In this document: positions 15,269-22,969 of the stretch, piece after piece | How positions within the stretch are numbered: the first letter of the stretch is position 1 | Layout of the letters: each line of letters starts with the position of its first letter | From: JAAYZM01 sp964510785 | GTDB taxonomy: Bacteria; Actinomycetota; Actinomycetes; Actinomycetales; Cellulomonadaceae | DNA: 32,039 nucleotides | Direction: 5' to 3' | NCBI GenBank assembly: GCA_964510785.1 | Contig: CAZECM010000033.1 | Coordinates: 1-32,039, forward strand | Translations under genes and position numbers: made by a program | Notes under the pieces: generated by a model | Told to the model about the DNA's origin: nothing | Seen by the model: the letters and a program-made list of their open reading frames with translations, nothing else | Database searches by the model: none

Positions 15269-16321
15269 TCAGCCCTTGGCGGCGTCCTGCTGCTCCTTGA
15301 GCGCGGCCATCAGCTCTTCGAGCTCCGCCTTGTGGGCGTCGATGAACTCTTGCTCGGCCTTGTGCTGCACCTCGGTCTGGACCTTGTTGATGTCCGCCTT
15401 CTTGGTGCACGTGAAGTCCGCCGTGGCGACCGCCCGTTCCTTCTCGCGCAGCGGGACCAGCACGGTCTCGTCCGGTTCCTCGCCGCTCTCCCAGTACGCG
15501 TTGAGCTCGGAGTAGATCAGCTCCTGCGCTGCCCCGGTGTCGGCGAGGCCCGGGTAACCGGCGTCCGCCATGCACCCGGTCCACACCGACTTCGCCTCGG
15601 CGACCTTGGGGTCGTTCTCCATCGCGGTGTAGATGAGGTTCATCTCCTCGATGAGGCCCTGATACTTCTCGTCCTCCCAGATGTTGCCGCCCGAGTTCCA
15701 GACCTCCTCGGAGGCCTTGCCGTAGCAGCCGGAGTTCGCGGGGTCCCACTCCCAGTCGCCGGACTCCATCTCCTCCTCGGTCGGCTGCGGGCCGTTGAGC
15801 GCCTCGTAGTAGGCCTGCTGCGCGGTCTCCGAGAGGGACTCGACGTAGTCCTGATTCGGGTCCTGCCACCCCGACCCGTCGCCCTCGACCTCGCCCTCCG
15901 GCAGCGGCTCAGCCGTCTCGGTACCCTGGTCCTGCCAGGTGGAGATGCCGTAGCCGAGCTCCTTGGCGAACTCCTCGGTGCCGTACTGCGGCCCGTCGCT
16001 GTCGCCCTCGATCGGCATCCCGATGCCGGGGTCCATCTGCGAGTAGTCGACCGGCGTGTACTCCCAGCCCTCCTCGGCCATGCACTCGGCGACCAGCTGC
16101 TCCATGCGGGCCTGCTGTGCGTTGGAGTCGTCGACGTTGAAGTCGCCGTACACCTCGTTCCACATGTTCTCGAGCGGCCCGGGCGTGTAGTCGTCGGTGG
16201 AGGAGGGGCCGTCCGAAGGGTCACCGGAACCGCCGCCACCGCTGCACGCGGTCAGGACGAGGGCGAGGCCGGTAGCGATCGCCACCGGTGCGGCAATGCG
16301 TCGTGTCGTTCGGGTTCCCAC
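15269..16321 (-). CDS. Four-Cys family lipoprotein, paralog A
   Basis: 350-aa predicted lipoprotein of a family I do not recognise; five more intact copies lie in this window. Lipobox LTAC with Cys26, then a Gly/Ser/Asp-rich linker. Conserved blocks in order: AECMAEEGWEY (Cys80), ELGYGISTW, DPNQDYVESLSETAQQAYYEAL, SGCYG (Cys199), WTGCMADAGYPGL (Cys250), VATADFTC (Cys305), and a charged helix EQEFIDAHKAELEEL at the C-terminus. The four Cys could form two disulfides outside the cell. Start GTG 16321 has GGGAGGA just upstream; an ATG at 16326 is out of frame. It precedes the adaptor by 47 nt on the same strand, so it is probably the first gene of the MacAB-like operon and may assist it. Confidence 0.85.
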   Translation of the reverse strand: MGTRTTRRIAAPVAIATGLALVLTACSGGGGSGDPSDGPSSTDDYTPGPLENMWNEVYGDFNVDDSNAQQARMEQLVAECMAEEGWEYTPVDYSQMDPGIGMPIEGDSDGPQYGTEEFAKELGYGISTWQDQGTETAEPLPEGEVEGDGSGWQDPNQDYVESLSETAQQAYYEALNGPQPTEEEMESGDWEWDPANSGCYGKASEEVWNSGGNIWEDEKYQGLIEEMNLIYTAMENDPKVAEAKSVWTGCMADAGYPGLADTGAAQELIYSELNAYWESGEEPDETVLVPLREKERAVATADFTCTKKADINKVQTEVQHKAEQEFIDAHKAELEELMAALKEQQDAAKG

Positions 16322-16665
16322 GTCATTCCTCCCTCGGCGCTTCCGGCGGTAGCCGGTGTGCGCATGGCATCGTCCAGGCAGACGTGCGAGGGAGTCGTGC
16401 TGCCCCCGCTGCCCCCACTGTCGCAGATCCGTCCCATGAAACCTATCCACCTCAAGGTGGATCTGTCGGGACCCCGTGTGGGTCCCCAAGATGACTCCGC
16501 AGACCTTGCGGTGCCGTTGATCGAGCATCGTGTCGTCGCACAGGCACCGCGCCACCGGCGCGGATACCCATCGTGCTTGTGTCGCCTCGCGCGTCGGACT
16601 TGCATGACGGCGATGTCCGACGGCGGGATGCCTCACGGCGGTGCCCCGGCCGCTCGGCCGGCAGC
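16322..16665 (-). promoter_or_regulatory. 344-bp gap between lipoproteins B and A: candidate promoter with operator-like palindrome
   Basis: No gene is seen. Minus-strand -10-like TAGGTT at 16445-16440. Upstream of it ATCCACCT (16445-16452), CA, AGGTGGAT (16455-16462) is a perfect dyad filling the 17-bp -35/-10 spacer, a MerR-like arrangement; the matching -35 position (16468-16463, CGACAG) is poor. A second dyad GGGACCC/GGGTCCC lies at 16468-16474 and 16480-16486. The predicted leader to the A start is about 110 nt. A terminator-like hairpin of gene B is at 16646-16661. Confidence 0.35.
16646..16661 (-). terminator. Hairpin directly after lipoprotein B
   Basis: CCGGCCG (16646-16652), CT, CGGCCGG (16655-16661), 4 nt after the B stop codon on the minus strand. 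Very GC-rich, tight loop, no T-run; terminator by position. Confidence 0.4.
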
Positions 16666-17754
16666 TCAGTCCGTGGCGGCGTCGCGCTGCGCCCGGATCG
16701 CGTCGAGCAGCGCCTCGAGCTCGCCTTGGTGAGCGTCGATGAACTCCTGCTCGGCCCGGAACTGCGCCTCCCGGTAGGCCTCGGCGAAGCGGGAGTCCTC
16801 GGAGCACTCGAAGTCCGCCGTCGCGACCGACCGTTCCAGCTCCCGCAGTACCGCGAGGGCTTCCGGGTCGGGCGCCTGGCCGATCACCCAGATGTCGCGC
16901 AGCCCCACGTGGATCAGGTCGGTCGCCTCCCACGGCGCCTCGAGCCCGGGGTAGCCGTTCTGGGCCATGCACGAGCCCCACAGCGCGCTCGCCGCCGTGA
17001 CCTCGGGATCGTTGTCGAGGTCCGTCGCGACGTAGGACATCTCCTCGATGAGACTCGCAAACTGTGGGGCGCCCCACACGTCGTCCGTGTTCCACACCTG
17101 CGCGGTCGACTCGCCGTAGCACCCGCTCTTCGCCGGGTCCGGCGCCCAGTCGTCGGACGCGAGCTCCTCATCGGTGGGCGGCACGCCGTGGAGGGCGAGC
17201 TCGTAGGCCTTGCGGGCGCTCTCGGAGAGCGAGTCGACGTACTCCTGGTTGGGGTCCTCCTGGCCCAGGTCCACGTCGTCGGGCTGGCCGTCCTCGATGT
17301 CCCACGTCGAGATGCCGTAGCCGAACTCCTTCGCGGACTCGAGCGTGCCCGCCTGGGGGGCGTCGGGGTCGAGCTGGTCCGCGGGTACGAGCGCGGGTGG
17401 CTGGGAGGGGTCGACGGGGATGTACTCGAAGCCCTGGGCCTTCATGCACGTCGCGACGATCTGCTCGGCCTGCGCCTGCTCCGACTGGTACTGGGTCGCG
17501 GTGAGCTCGCCGTAGGCCTCGCTGAACAAGCTCTCGAAGGGGCTCGGTTCGTAGTCGTCCGTGGGGGAGGGGTCCGGGGACGCGGGGTCGTCGTCGGCAC
17601 CCGGGACCGCAGTGTCGCCACCGTCCGCCGTCGGGCCGGCCTTGTCACCGTCGGACGGCTCCGCCGTGCCGGAGCCGGTGCACGCCCCGAGCGTGAGCGC
17701 GACGCCGACGGTGAGCGCCATGGCGGTGGTGCGACGAGTGGTTCGAGCTCTCAC
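16666..17754 (-). CDS. Four-Cys family lipoprotein, paralog B
   Basis: 362-aa predicted lipoprotein, the closest relative of A in this window. Lipobox LGAC with Cys25, then a 45-residue acidic Pro/Asp/Ser linker. Family blocks: ATCMKAQGFEY (Cys103), EFGYGISTW, DPNQEYVDSLSESARKAYELAL, SGCYG (Cys212), WGSCMAQNGYPGL (Cys262), VATADFEC (Cys317), EQEFIDAHQGELEALL. Shared strings with A (FGYGISTW/LGYGISTW, EQEFIDAH, SGCYG, SLIEEM/GLIEEM) show clear common origin. Start GTG 17754 has GAGGGAG at 17770-17764; an ATG 11 codons later would break the signal peptide. A dyad in the leader (17795-17825) may be an attenuator or the terminator of the upstream remnant. Function unknown. Confidence 0.83.
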   Translation of the reverse strand: MRARTTRRTTAMALTVGVALTLGACTGSGTAEPSDGDKAGPTADGGDTAVPGADDDPASPDPSPTDDYEPSPFESLFSEAYGELTATQYQSEQAQAEQIVATCMKAQGFEYIPVDPSQPPALVPADQLDPDAPQAGTLESAKEFGYGISTWDIEDGQPDDVDLGQEDPNQEYVDSLSESARKAYELALHGVPPTDEELASDDWAPDPAKSGCYGESTAQVWNTDDVWGAPQFASLIEEMSYVATDLDNDPEVTAASALWGSCMAQNGYPGLEAPWEATDLIHVGLRDIWVIGQAPDPEALAVLRELERSVATADFECSEDSRFAEAYREAQFRAEQEFIDAHQGELEALLDAIRAQRDAATD

Positions 17755-17794
17755 GTGGTCCGGCTCCCTCGGTGCTCGCGAGGGACCGTGGTGC

Positions 17795-17825
17795 CCCCTG
17801 CGCGTTCCACCGTGCCACGCAGGGG
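17795..17825 (-). terminator. Hairpin in the leader of lipoprotein B
   Basis: CCCCTGCG (17795-17802) and CGCAGGGG (17818-17825), perfect 8-bp stem, 15-nt loop, about 40 nt before the B start and 80 nt after the remnant's stop. It could terminate read-through or fold in the B leader. Confidence 0.35.
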
Positions 17826-17907
17826 CGGGGCGATTCGTCCCCCTCCGGTCGGAACTCTCGCGGCCTTGCCCTCCCCCCACGAGCGGACCCCGCCGACGAC
17901 GATGGAG

Positions 17908-18123
17908 TCATCGTCGATCGCGTCGCGCCAGCGATCCCACCGTCTCCGTGATCGCCATGAGGTGCTCCTCCAGCTCGGCCCGGTGGGACTCGAGGAACTC
18001 CCGCTCGTACTGTGCCTGCACCGCGTACCGCACATCCCAGACACCGGTCTCCCGCACGCACAGCTCCTCGGGGAAGCCCGCTCGCGCCAGGCATCTCGTG
18101 AAGGCCAGGACGGTCTCGATGAC
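17908..18123 (-). pseudogene. Remnant of a seventh four-Cys lipoprotein (C-terminal part)
   Basis: An open frame from about 18123 down to TGA 17910-17908 encodes family-like sequence: VIETVLAFTRCLARAGFPEE matches the Cys3 block (WxxCMxxAGYP), and AVQAQYEREFLESHRAELEE matches the C-terminal helix (EVQ..EQEFIDAHKAELEE). The stretch between Cys3 and Cys4 (51-59 residues in intact copies) is reduced to about 10, so there is an internal deletion. There is no ATG, GTG or TTG ahead of the homologous part. The frame runs upstream without a stop to paralog C's own stop codon (18183-18181) and is in phase with it. I read this as a decayed copy between B and C rather than a gene. Confidence 0.6.
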
Positions 18124-18180
18124 CCCTGCGTTCGTCCCAGTCCTCCGAGCTGGCTCCGTCCAGGTCCGTCGTCGTCGGCG

Positions 18181-19308
18181 TCAGCTCTTGAGGGCCGCGC
18201 CCATGGCCTCGAAGAAGGCCACGAGCCCGTCGCGGTGCTCCGCGATGAACGTCGTCTCGGCGGCGTGCTGCGCCTCGGTGTAGGCCGAGTCGAGGCCGGA
18301 GCTCTCGCGGCACCCGAAGTCCGCGGTCGCGACGGCGATCTCGAGCTCCGTCACCGGGGCGAGGATCGCGGGGTCGATGTCGTCGGCGTCCTCGGGGACC
18401 TGCTCCCACGCGGCGTCGTAGGCGTCGAAGACCAGGTACTGCGCGTCGTCGGCGGTCGCGAGGTCCGGGTAGCCGGCCGTCGCCATGCACGCGATCCAGC
18501 CCTCTTCCGCGTCGGCGAGGCGCTCGTCCACGGCGACGTCGGCATACATCGCGTCGAGGAGGGTCAGCAGCTCGAGGTGCTCGGGCAGGTCGTAGGGCAG
18601 CGGGTTCTCCGTGAGCGCGTCGTAGGCCACACCCTGGCAGCCGCCGTAGCCGGACTCGTCGAACTCGAGGTTGCCGTCGTCCAGCAGCTCTTCGTCGGAC
18701 AGCTCGTCGAGGTCTCCCAGGTCGATCTCGCCGTCGTCGCCGATCTCGAGGTCACCCAGGTCGATCTCGCCGTCGACGTCCTCGTCGAGGTCCTCCAGGT
18801 CACCCAGGTCGATCTCGCCACCCTCGGAGTCGCCCAGCTCGCCCTCGTAGGCGATCCAGTAGGCGTCGAGCTCCTCATCGGTCAGCTCGGAGATGTACAG
18901 GTCGTTGGGCGTGGGCGCGGCCTCCTCCTGCTCCTCGGAACCTTCCTCGCCCTCGTACGTCGTGATGCCGTAGCCGAACTCCTGCGCCCAGGCGAGGGTC
19001 TCGGTGTCGGTGGCCGCCTCGTCGGGGACGTACTCCTCGGGGGTGTACTCGAAGCCTGCGGCCTGCATGCACGTGGCGACGGCCGCCTCGAAGCGGTCGT
19101 TCTCGACCCGGGCCCACGCGTCGTCGTCCACGTCCCCCACGATCTCGAGCTGCAACGCCTCGATGGGCGGGAGCTCGCCGGTCGCGTCGGTGGCGGAGCC
19201 GCTCGGCGTCGGCGTCGGCTCGGGGTCGTTCGCGGTGCACGAGGCGAGCACGAACGCGAGGACGAAGGCCCCCGCGACGCTCGCGGATCGATTCCGGTGG
19301 GCAGTCAC
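18181..19308 (-). CDS. Four-Cys family lipoprotein, paralog C, with acidic repeat insertion
   Basis: 375-aa predicted lipoprotein, the longest and most acidic copy. Lipobox LASC with Cys24. Family blocks: ATCMQAAGFEY (Cys80), EFGYGITTY, NDLYISELTDEELDAYWIAY, GGCQG (Cys224), WIACMATAGYPDL (Cys274), VATADFGC (Cys333), ETTFIAEHRDGLVAFF. Between Cys1 and Cys2 it carries three copies of GEIDLGDL (residues 164-171, 180-187, 193-200) in an Asp/Glu-rich stretch absent from the other paralogs. Start GTG 19308 has GAGGAG within about 15 nt. A -10-like CATACT is at 19357-19352. Next upstream is galK on the same strand, 98 nt away. Function unknown. Confidence 0.83.
   Translation of the reverse strand: MTAHRNRSASVAGAFVLAFVLASCTANDPEPTPTPSGSATDATGELPPIEALQLEIVGDVDDDAWARVENDRFEAAVATCMQAAGFEYTPEEYVPDEAATDTETLAWAQEFGYGITTYEGEEGSEEQEEAAPTPNDLYISELTDEELDAYWIAYEGELGDSEGGEIDLGDLEDLDEDVDGEIDLGDLEIGDDGEIDLGDLDELSDEELLDDGNLEFDESGYGGCQGVAYDALTENPLPYDLPEHLELLTLLDAMYADVAVDERLADAEEGWIACMATAGYPDLATADDAQYLVFDAYDAAWEQVPEDADDIDPAILAPVTELEIAVATADFGCRESSGLDSAYTEAQHAAETTFIAEHRDGLVAFFEAMGAALKS
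18716..18819 (-). repeat. In-frame minisatellite inside lipoprotein C
   Basis: The 17-mer CCCAGGTCGATCTCGCC (+ strand) occurs three times, at 18716-18732, 18755-18771 and 18803-18819. Spacings of 39 and 48 nt keep the reading frame, giving GEIDLGDL units separated by acidic linkers. Exact DNA identity suggests recent slippage expansion. Confidence 0.85.
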
Positions 19309-19406
19309 GGACGGTGCTCCTCGGGTTCCAGGGAAGTGTCAGCCACGCAGCAGTATGGGGCCCCAGGCTGGGAAGCCGCTGGGAATCTCGCGAACCGGAC
19401 TCGGGA

Positions 19407-20645
19407 TCACCCGGCGCGCAGGAAGCCGGGGGCGGTGAGACCGGCGTCGGCGAAGCGCGCGGCGACGGCGACGGCGACCTGCTCGAGGGCGCCTTCTCGC
19501 ACGAGCGCGACGGCCGAACCGCCGAACCCGCCACCCGTCATCCGGGCGCCGAGCGCGCCGGCGCCGACGGCGGCCTCGCACGCGAGGTCGAGCTCGCGGC
19601 ACGAGACCTCGTAGTCGTCACGCAGCGAGGCGTGGCCCTCGTCGAGGAGGAGCCCGACGGCCGCGAAGTCACCCGACTCGAGCGCGGCGACGAGCAGGGC
19701 GACCCGCTCGATCTCCGTGACGACGTGGCGCACGCGACGCTGGACGACGGCGGCCTCCGGGCCCACCGCGCCGAGTGTGGCGAGTGCGGCACCGAGGTCG
19801 GTCACCTCCCGCAGCGTCGTGACCCCGAGCTCACGGGCCGCCCGCTCGCACGCGGCGCGCCGCTCGCCGTACTGGCCGTCGACGAGGGCGTGCGGGGCGC
19901 GGGTGTCGATGACGAGCAGCGCGAGGCCGTGGTCGGCGAGCGCGAGCGGGACGTGGCGCACGGAGTGGTCGAGGGTGTCGAGCAAGAGCGCGTGGCCGGG
20001 GCGCGAGCGCAGCGACACCGCTTGGTCCATCCCGCCCGTGGGCGCGCCGACGATCTCGTTCTCGGCTCGTACGCATGCCGCGGCGAGACGGGCCAGGCCG
20101 TCGTCGTCGGACCCGAGCCCGAGACCGAACGCGTCGTCGAGGCCGAGGGCGACGGCGCACTCGATCGCCGCCGACGACGAGAGCCCGGCCCCCGTCGGCA
20201 CGGCGGAGACCACAGCCACGTCGAATCCCCCGGTGGTGAAGCCCGCCTCGGCGAGCGCCCACGCGACCCCTGCGACGTACGCGCCCCAGCCGTCGACCCG
20301 GCCGGGGTGGACCTCGCCGAGGTCGGTGCGCCACACCGCACCCGGCTGCTGGGCGGAGACTGCCCGGATGAGCGAGTCGGGGCGCGGCGAGAGTGCGACG
20401 AACGTGCGGTGCGGCAGCGCGACGGGCAGGCACGTGCCGCCGTTGTAGTCGGTGTGCTCGCCGATGATGTTGACGCGGCCCGGTGCGGACCACACGCCCC
20501 GTGGCGGATGGTCGAAGGTCGCCGTGAAGAGCGCGGTCGCCGCGGACGCGCCGTCGTCGGCGCTCATCGGCTCGAGCCACTCGGGCGTCGCGACTGCGAA
20601 CGTCGTGCCGTCGTCGGGCAAGGCGCCCGCAGCAGGTGCCGTCAT
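19407..20645 (-). CDS. galK: Galactokinase
   Basis: Phosphorylates galactose at C1 with ATP (Leloir pathway). 412 aa, GHMP kinase. Galactokinase signature GRVNIIGEHTDYN at residues 56-68, ATP-binding GAGLSSSAA at 152-160, catalytic GGMDQ (D207), and the C-terminal GARMTGGGFGG. ATG 20645 overlaps the galT stop (ATGA), so it is coupled to galT. The extra N-terminal 45 residues or so are normal for actinobacterial GalK. Its end is 98 nt before paralog C on the same strand; only a loopless palindrome TGGGGCCCCA (19356-19365) lies there. Confidence 0.96.
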   Translation of the reverse strand: MTAPAAGALPDDGTTFAVATPEWLEPMSADDGASAATALFTATFDHPPRGVWSAPGRVNIIGEHTDYNGGTCLPVALPHRTFVALSPRPDSLIRAVSAQQPGAVWRTDLGEVHPGRVDGWGAYVAGVAWALAEAGFTTGGFDVAVVSAVPTGAGLSSSAAIECAVALGLDDAFGLGLGSDDDGLARLAAACVRAENEIVGAPTGGMDQAVSLRSRPGHALLLDTLDHSVRHVPLALADHGLALLVIDTRAPHALVDGQYGERRAACERAARELGVTTLREVTDLGAALATLGAVGPEAAVVQRRVRHVVTEIERVALLVAALESGDFAAVGLLLDEGHASLRDDYEVSCRELDLACEAAVGAGALGARMTGGGFGGSAVALVREGALEQVAVAVAARFADAGLTAPGFLRAG

Positions 20646-21868
20646 CGTGCGAGCCCCTGCAGGCGCGCCGCGATGCGCTCGGGAGTGGTGTCGGAGATCC
20701 ACGAGGCCATGCCCGACTCGACGCCCGCGAGGTACTTGAGCCGCCCGCGCGAGCGCAGCACGGAGAAGATCTGCAGGTGCAGGCGCAGATCCTCGCGGCC
20801 CTCGCGCACGGGGGCCTGGTGCCACGCGGCGATGTAGGGGAGGGTGACCTCGTCGGGGGTGCCGTCGTCGGACACCGCGTCGTCGTCGGCGAAGAACAGG
20901 TCGAGTCGGCGCAGCACCTCGAGGTACGCGGTCGCGAGGTCGTCGCGCTCGGGGCCGGTCAGGGCGGGCAGGTCGGGCACGTCGCGCCGGGGGGCGAGGT
21001 GCACCTCGACGGGCCAGCGCGCGGCGAACGGCACGTACGCGACCCAGTGCTCGGTCTCGAGGATCACGCGGGTCCCGGCGCGCAGCTCGGCGTCGAGCAC
21101 GTCGCGGCCCAGGAGCCGACCGGTGCGCTCGCGGTGGGCCTTGGCCTGCACGAGCATCTCGCGCGTGCGCGGGGTGATGTAGGAGAAGGCGTAGATCTGC
21201 CCGTGCGGGTGGTGCAGCGTGACGCCGATCTCCTTGCCGCGGTTCTCGAACACGTAGACCTGCTCGACCTCGGACAGGGCGCCGAGCTCCGCCGTCCGGT
21301 CGGCCCACGCCTCGACGATCGTGCGCATGCGCCGCGGCGAGACGTCCTTGAGGGAGGCGTCCGGGTCGGGGGAGAAGCAGATGACCTCGCAGCGGCCCGT
21401 CGCGGGGCGGGTCGTGAAGACGTCCTCGTCACCGGGGTGCCACACGGCGTCGTCGGCGCCGGGGACGGTCATGAGCGAGGGGAAGCGGTTCTCGAAGACG
21501 ACGACGTCGTAGTCCTCCGCGGGGATCTCGCCGTCGGAGTAGGCGGCCCCCGGCTTGGCGGGTGCGAGGGGGTTGGCGTCCTTGGGCGGCAGGAACGTGC
21601 GGTTCATGCGGTGCGACGCCATGGGGATCCAGTCGCCCGTGAGCGCGTCGAGACGCAGCTCGGGCCCCTGGAAGGGCTGCTCGACGCCGTCGGCGTCCGG
21701 CACGGGGGAGTAGCGGTCCGTGAGCGGGCGCGGGTCGTCGAGGCGACGGGTCGCGCCACCCGAGACGTAGGGCTCGGAGTCGTCGAAGTAGATGAGCTCG
21801 CGGCCGTCAGCCAGGCGGGTCGAGGTGCGTCTCACTCCGGATCCTTCGATGAGCATGCGCCAGTCCAC
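20642..21868 (-). CDS. galT: Galactose-1-phosphate uridylyltransferase
   Basis: Transfers UMP between UDP-glucose and galactose-1-phosphate. 408 aa, HIT-superfamily fold, with active-site HPHGQ at residues 220-224 (H222 the expected nucleophile) and C-terminal ETEHWVAYVPFAARWPVE and EGREDLRLHLQIF blocks. The annotated GTG 21868 has GAGGA almost touching it; ATG 21856 (MLIEGSGVRR) is an alternative with the same ribosome site 12 nt away. First gene of a galTK operon inserted between lipoproteins D and C. galE is not in the window. A LacI-type operator overlaps its promoter. Confidence 0.95.
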   Translation of the reverse strand: MDWRMLIEGSGVRRTSTRLADGRELIYFDDSEPYVSGGATRRLDDPRPLTDRYSPVPDADGVEQPFQGPELRLDALTGDWIPMASHRMNRTFLPPKDANPLAPAKPGAAYSDGEIPAEDYDVVVFENRFPSLMTVPGADDAVWHPGDEDVFTTRPATGRCEVICFSPDPDASLKDVSPRRMRTIVEAWADRTAELGALSEVEQVYVFENRGKEIGVTLHHPHGQIYAFSYITPRTREMLVQAKAHRERTGRLLGRDVLDAELRAGTRVILETEHWVAYVPFAARWPVEVHLAPRRDVPDLPALTGPERDDLATAYLEVLRRLDLFFADDDAVSDDGTPDEVTLPYIAAWHQAPVREGREDLRLHLQIFSVLRSRGRLKYLAGVESGMASWISDTTPERIAARLQGLAR

Positions 21869-21893
21869 TTCCTCGCTCGGGGGGTTGGTTGTC

Positions 21894-21908
21894 GTGAGCG
21901 CTAACCTA
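21894..21908 (-). promoter_or_regulatory. galT promoter -10 and LacI-family operator
   Basis: GTGAGCGCTAAC (21894-21905, + strand) is symmetrical at 5 of 6 pairs around the AGCGCT core, the classic form of LacI/GalR-family operators in Actinobacteria. The minus-strand -10 TAGGTT (21908-21903) overlaps it. The predicted start is about 28 nt before GTG 21868. No LacI-type regulator is beside it. Confidence 0.6.
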
Positions 21909-21961
21909 CCGCCGAACGGGGCGGCCGCCGCGTACCGAGGGCCTACGTGGACGAGCGCGGG

Positions 21962-22924
21962 TCAGCCGCTCCCGGCGTCGCGCCAGTACGAGTCGAGCCA
22001 CGCGTCGAGCTCGGGGCCGAGCCGCTCGAGCACTTCGGCCTCGAGCTCGCTGCGGGCGGCGTGGAGCCGTGCGTCGTAGTCGCTCTTGGCGCGGCAGTCC
22101 CAGTCGGCCACGGCGGCGGCGCGCTCGCGCTCGGCGAGCGGCTCGAGGTCCGGCTGATCGCGCGGCACGCCGTTCTCGTCGTAGAAGAGTCCTGGGATCT
22201 CCCCCCAGAACGAGGACATCGCTTCCTCGGGAACGCGCCACTCGCCGAAGCCCTCGGCCACCATGCACTCGCGCCACTGCGACCGCGCCGCGAGGACGTC
22301 CGTGTGCCCCTCGACTGCCACGTCGACGCCCGCGAGCTCCTCGGAAACCTCGGCCCACCCCGGGTCGAGGTAGGCGAGCCCGGCGCGGCCGTGGTCCCAG
22401 CGGGCCTGGCCCGAGCAGGCCCAGTCCTGCCAGCGTGACGGTTGCGGGCCCTCGTCAGGGTCGGGTGCGTCGTTCATCGTGCCGAAGAGCGCGAACTCGT
22501 AGGCGGCGCGCTCCGTGTCGCTCATCGATGCGAGCAGCTGTTGGTTGGGGTCCGTGGGATCTGGCTCCGCGGCTTCCTCGCTGTGCGGGGGGTACTTCTC
22601 GCTCTGCCACGCCACCCCGTAGCCGTAGCGCTTCGCGAAGGCGCGGGTTCCCCGCACCGGGCCCGGCGGTTCCTCGAAGACGAGGGGCTCGACCTCGGGT
22701 GGGCGCACCGGGACGTAGGTGAACCCCTGCGCGGCCATGCACGCGGCGATCGCTTCCTCGAGCGCGGGGTTGTACGTGGCGTCGCCGCCGTCGGGCAGGT
22801 TCGTGGCGATCCATGCCTGGAGGGGCAACGGCCCCAGGTCGGGCGGCGACGGTTCGGTCTGCGTGCAGGCAGCAAGGCCGACGACGACGGCGGCCACCAC
22901 GGCCCGGCGAACGATGCGAATCAC
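21962..22924 (-). CDS. Four-Cys family lipoprotein, paralog D
   Basis: 320-aa predicted lipoprotein, the most divergent copy. Lipobox LAAC with Cys20. Family blocks: AACMAAQGFTY (Cys62), RYGYGVAW, DPNQQLLASMSDTERAAYEFAL, WACSG (Cys170, replacing GCYG), WRECMVAEGFGEW (Cys220), VADWDC (Cys277) and a helical C-terminus. GTG 22924 is preferred over GTG 22933 because the -10-like TAGCGT (22937-22932) lies 7 nt before it and no ribosome site is visible, so the mRNA is probably leaderless. It follows E with a 45-nt gap and precedes galT by 93 nt. Function unknown. Confidence 0.82.
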   Translation of the reverse strand: MIRIVRRAVVAAVVVGLAACTQTEPSPPDLGPLPLQAWIATNLPDGGDATYNPALEEAIAACMAAQGFTYVPVRPPEVEPLVFEEPPGPVRGTRAFAKRYGYGVAWQSEKYPPHSEEAAEPDPTDPNQQLLASMSDTERAAYEFALFGTMNDAPDPDEGPQPSRWQDWACSGQARWDHGRAGLAYLDPGWAEVSEELAGVDVAVEGHTDVLAARSQWRECMVAEGFGEWRVPEEAMSSFWGEIPGLFYDENGVPRDQPDLEPLAERERAAAVADWDCRAKSDYDARLHAARSELEAEVLERLGPELDAWLDSYWRDAGSG

Positions 22925-22931
22925 GGGCCAC

Positions 22932-22937
22932 ACGCTA
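22932..22937 (-). promoter_or_regulatory. Leaderless-type -10 before lipoprotein D
   Basis: TAGCGT within GCACTAGC, 7 nt before GTG 22924. The same GCACTAGC and spacing recur before lipoprotein E (23880-23885), showing that the promoter was duplicated with the gene. Confidence 0.4.
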
Positions 22938-22969
22938 GTGCTCAGGTGTCGCGGGCTCCCGGACGTGGG

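Noticed and set aside
13551..15515. Plus-strand open frame of about 654 codons opposite the adaptor and ATPase
   Set aside because: It is a shadow of the well-supported HlyD-type and ABC ATPase genes, with no domain, start signal or ribosome site of its own.
18716..18819. Acidic repeats as calcium-binding RTX or EF-hand units
   Set aside because: GEIDLGDL lacks the GGxGxD nonapeptide and the spaced oxygen ligands of an EF-hand.
19356..19365. TGGGGCCCCA palindrome after galK
   Set aside because: A loopless 10-mer in GC-rich DNA is expected by chance and is not convincing as a terminator.
16573..19614. Plus-strand open frame of about 1013 codons opposite lipoproteins A-C
   Set aside because: Composition is dominated by Arg, Gly, Val and His without any recognisable domain. 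The opposite strand carries lipoboxes, conserved Cys blocks and ribosome sites. Long antisense frames are expected at this GC content.
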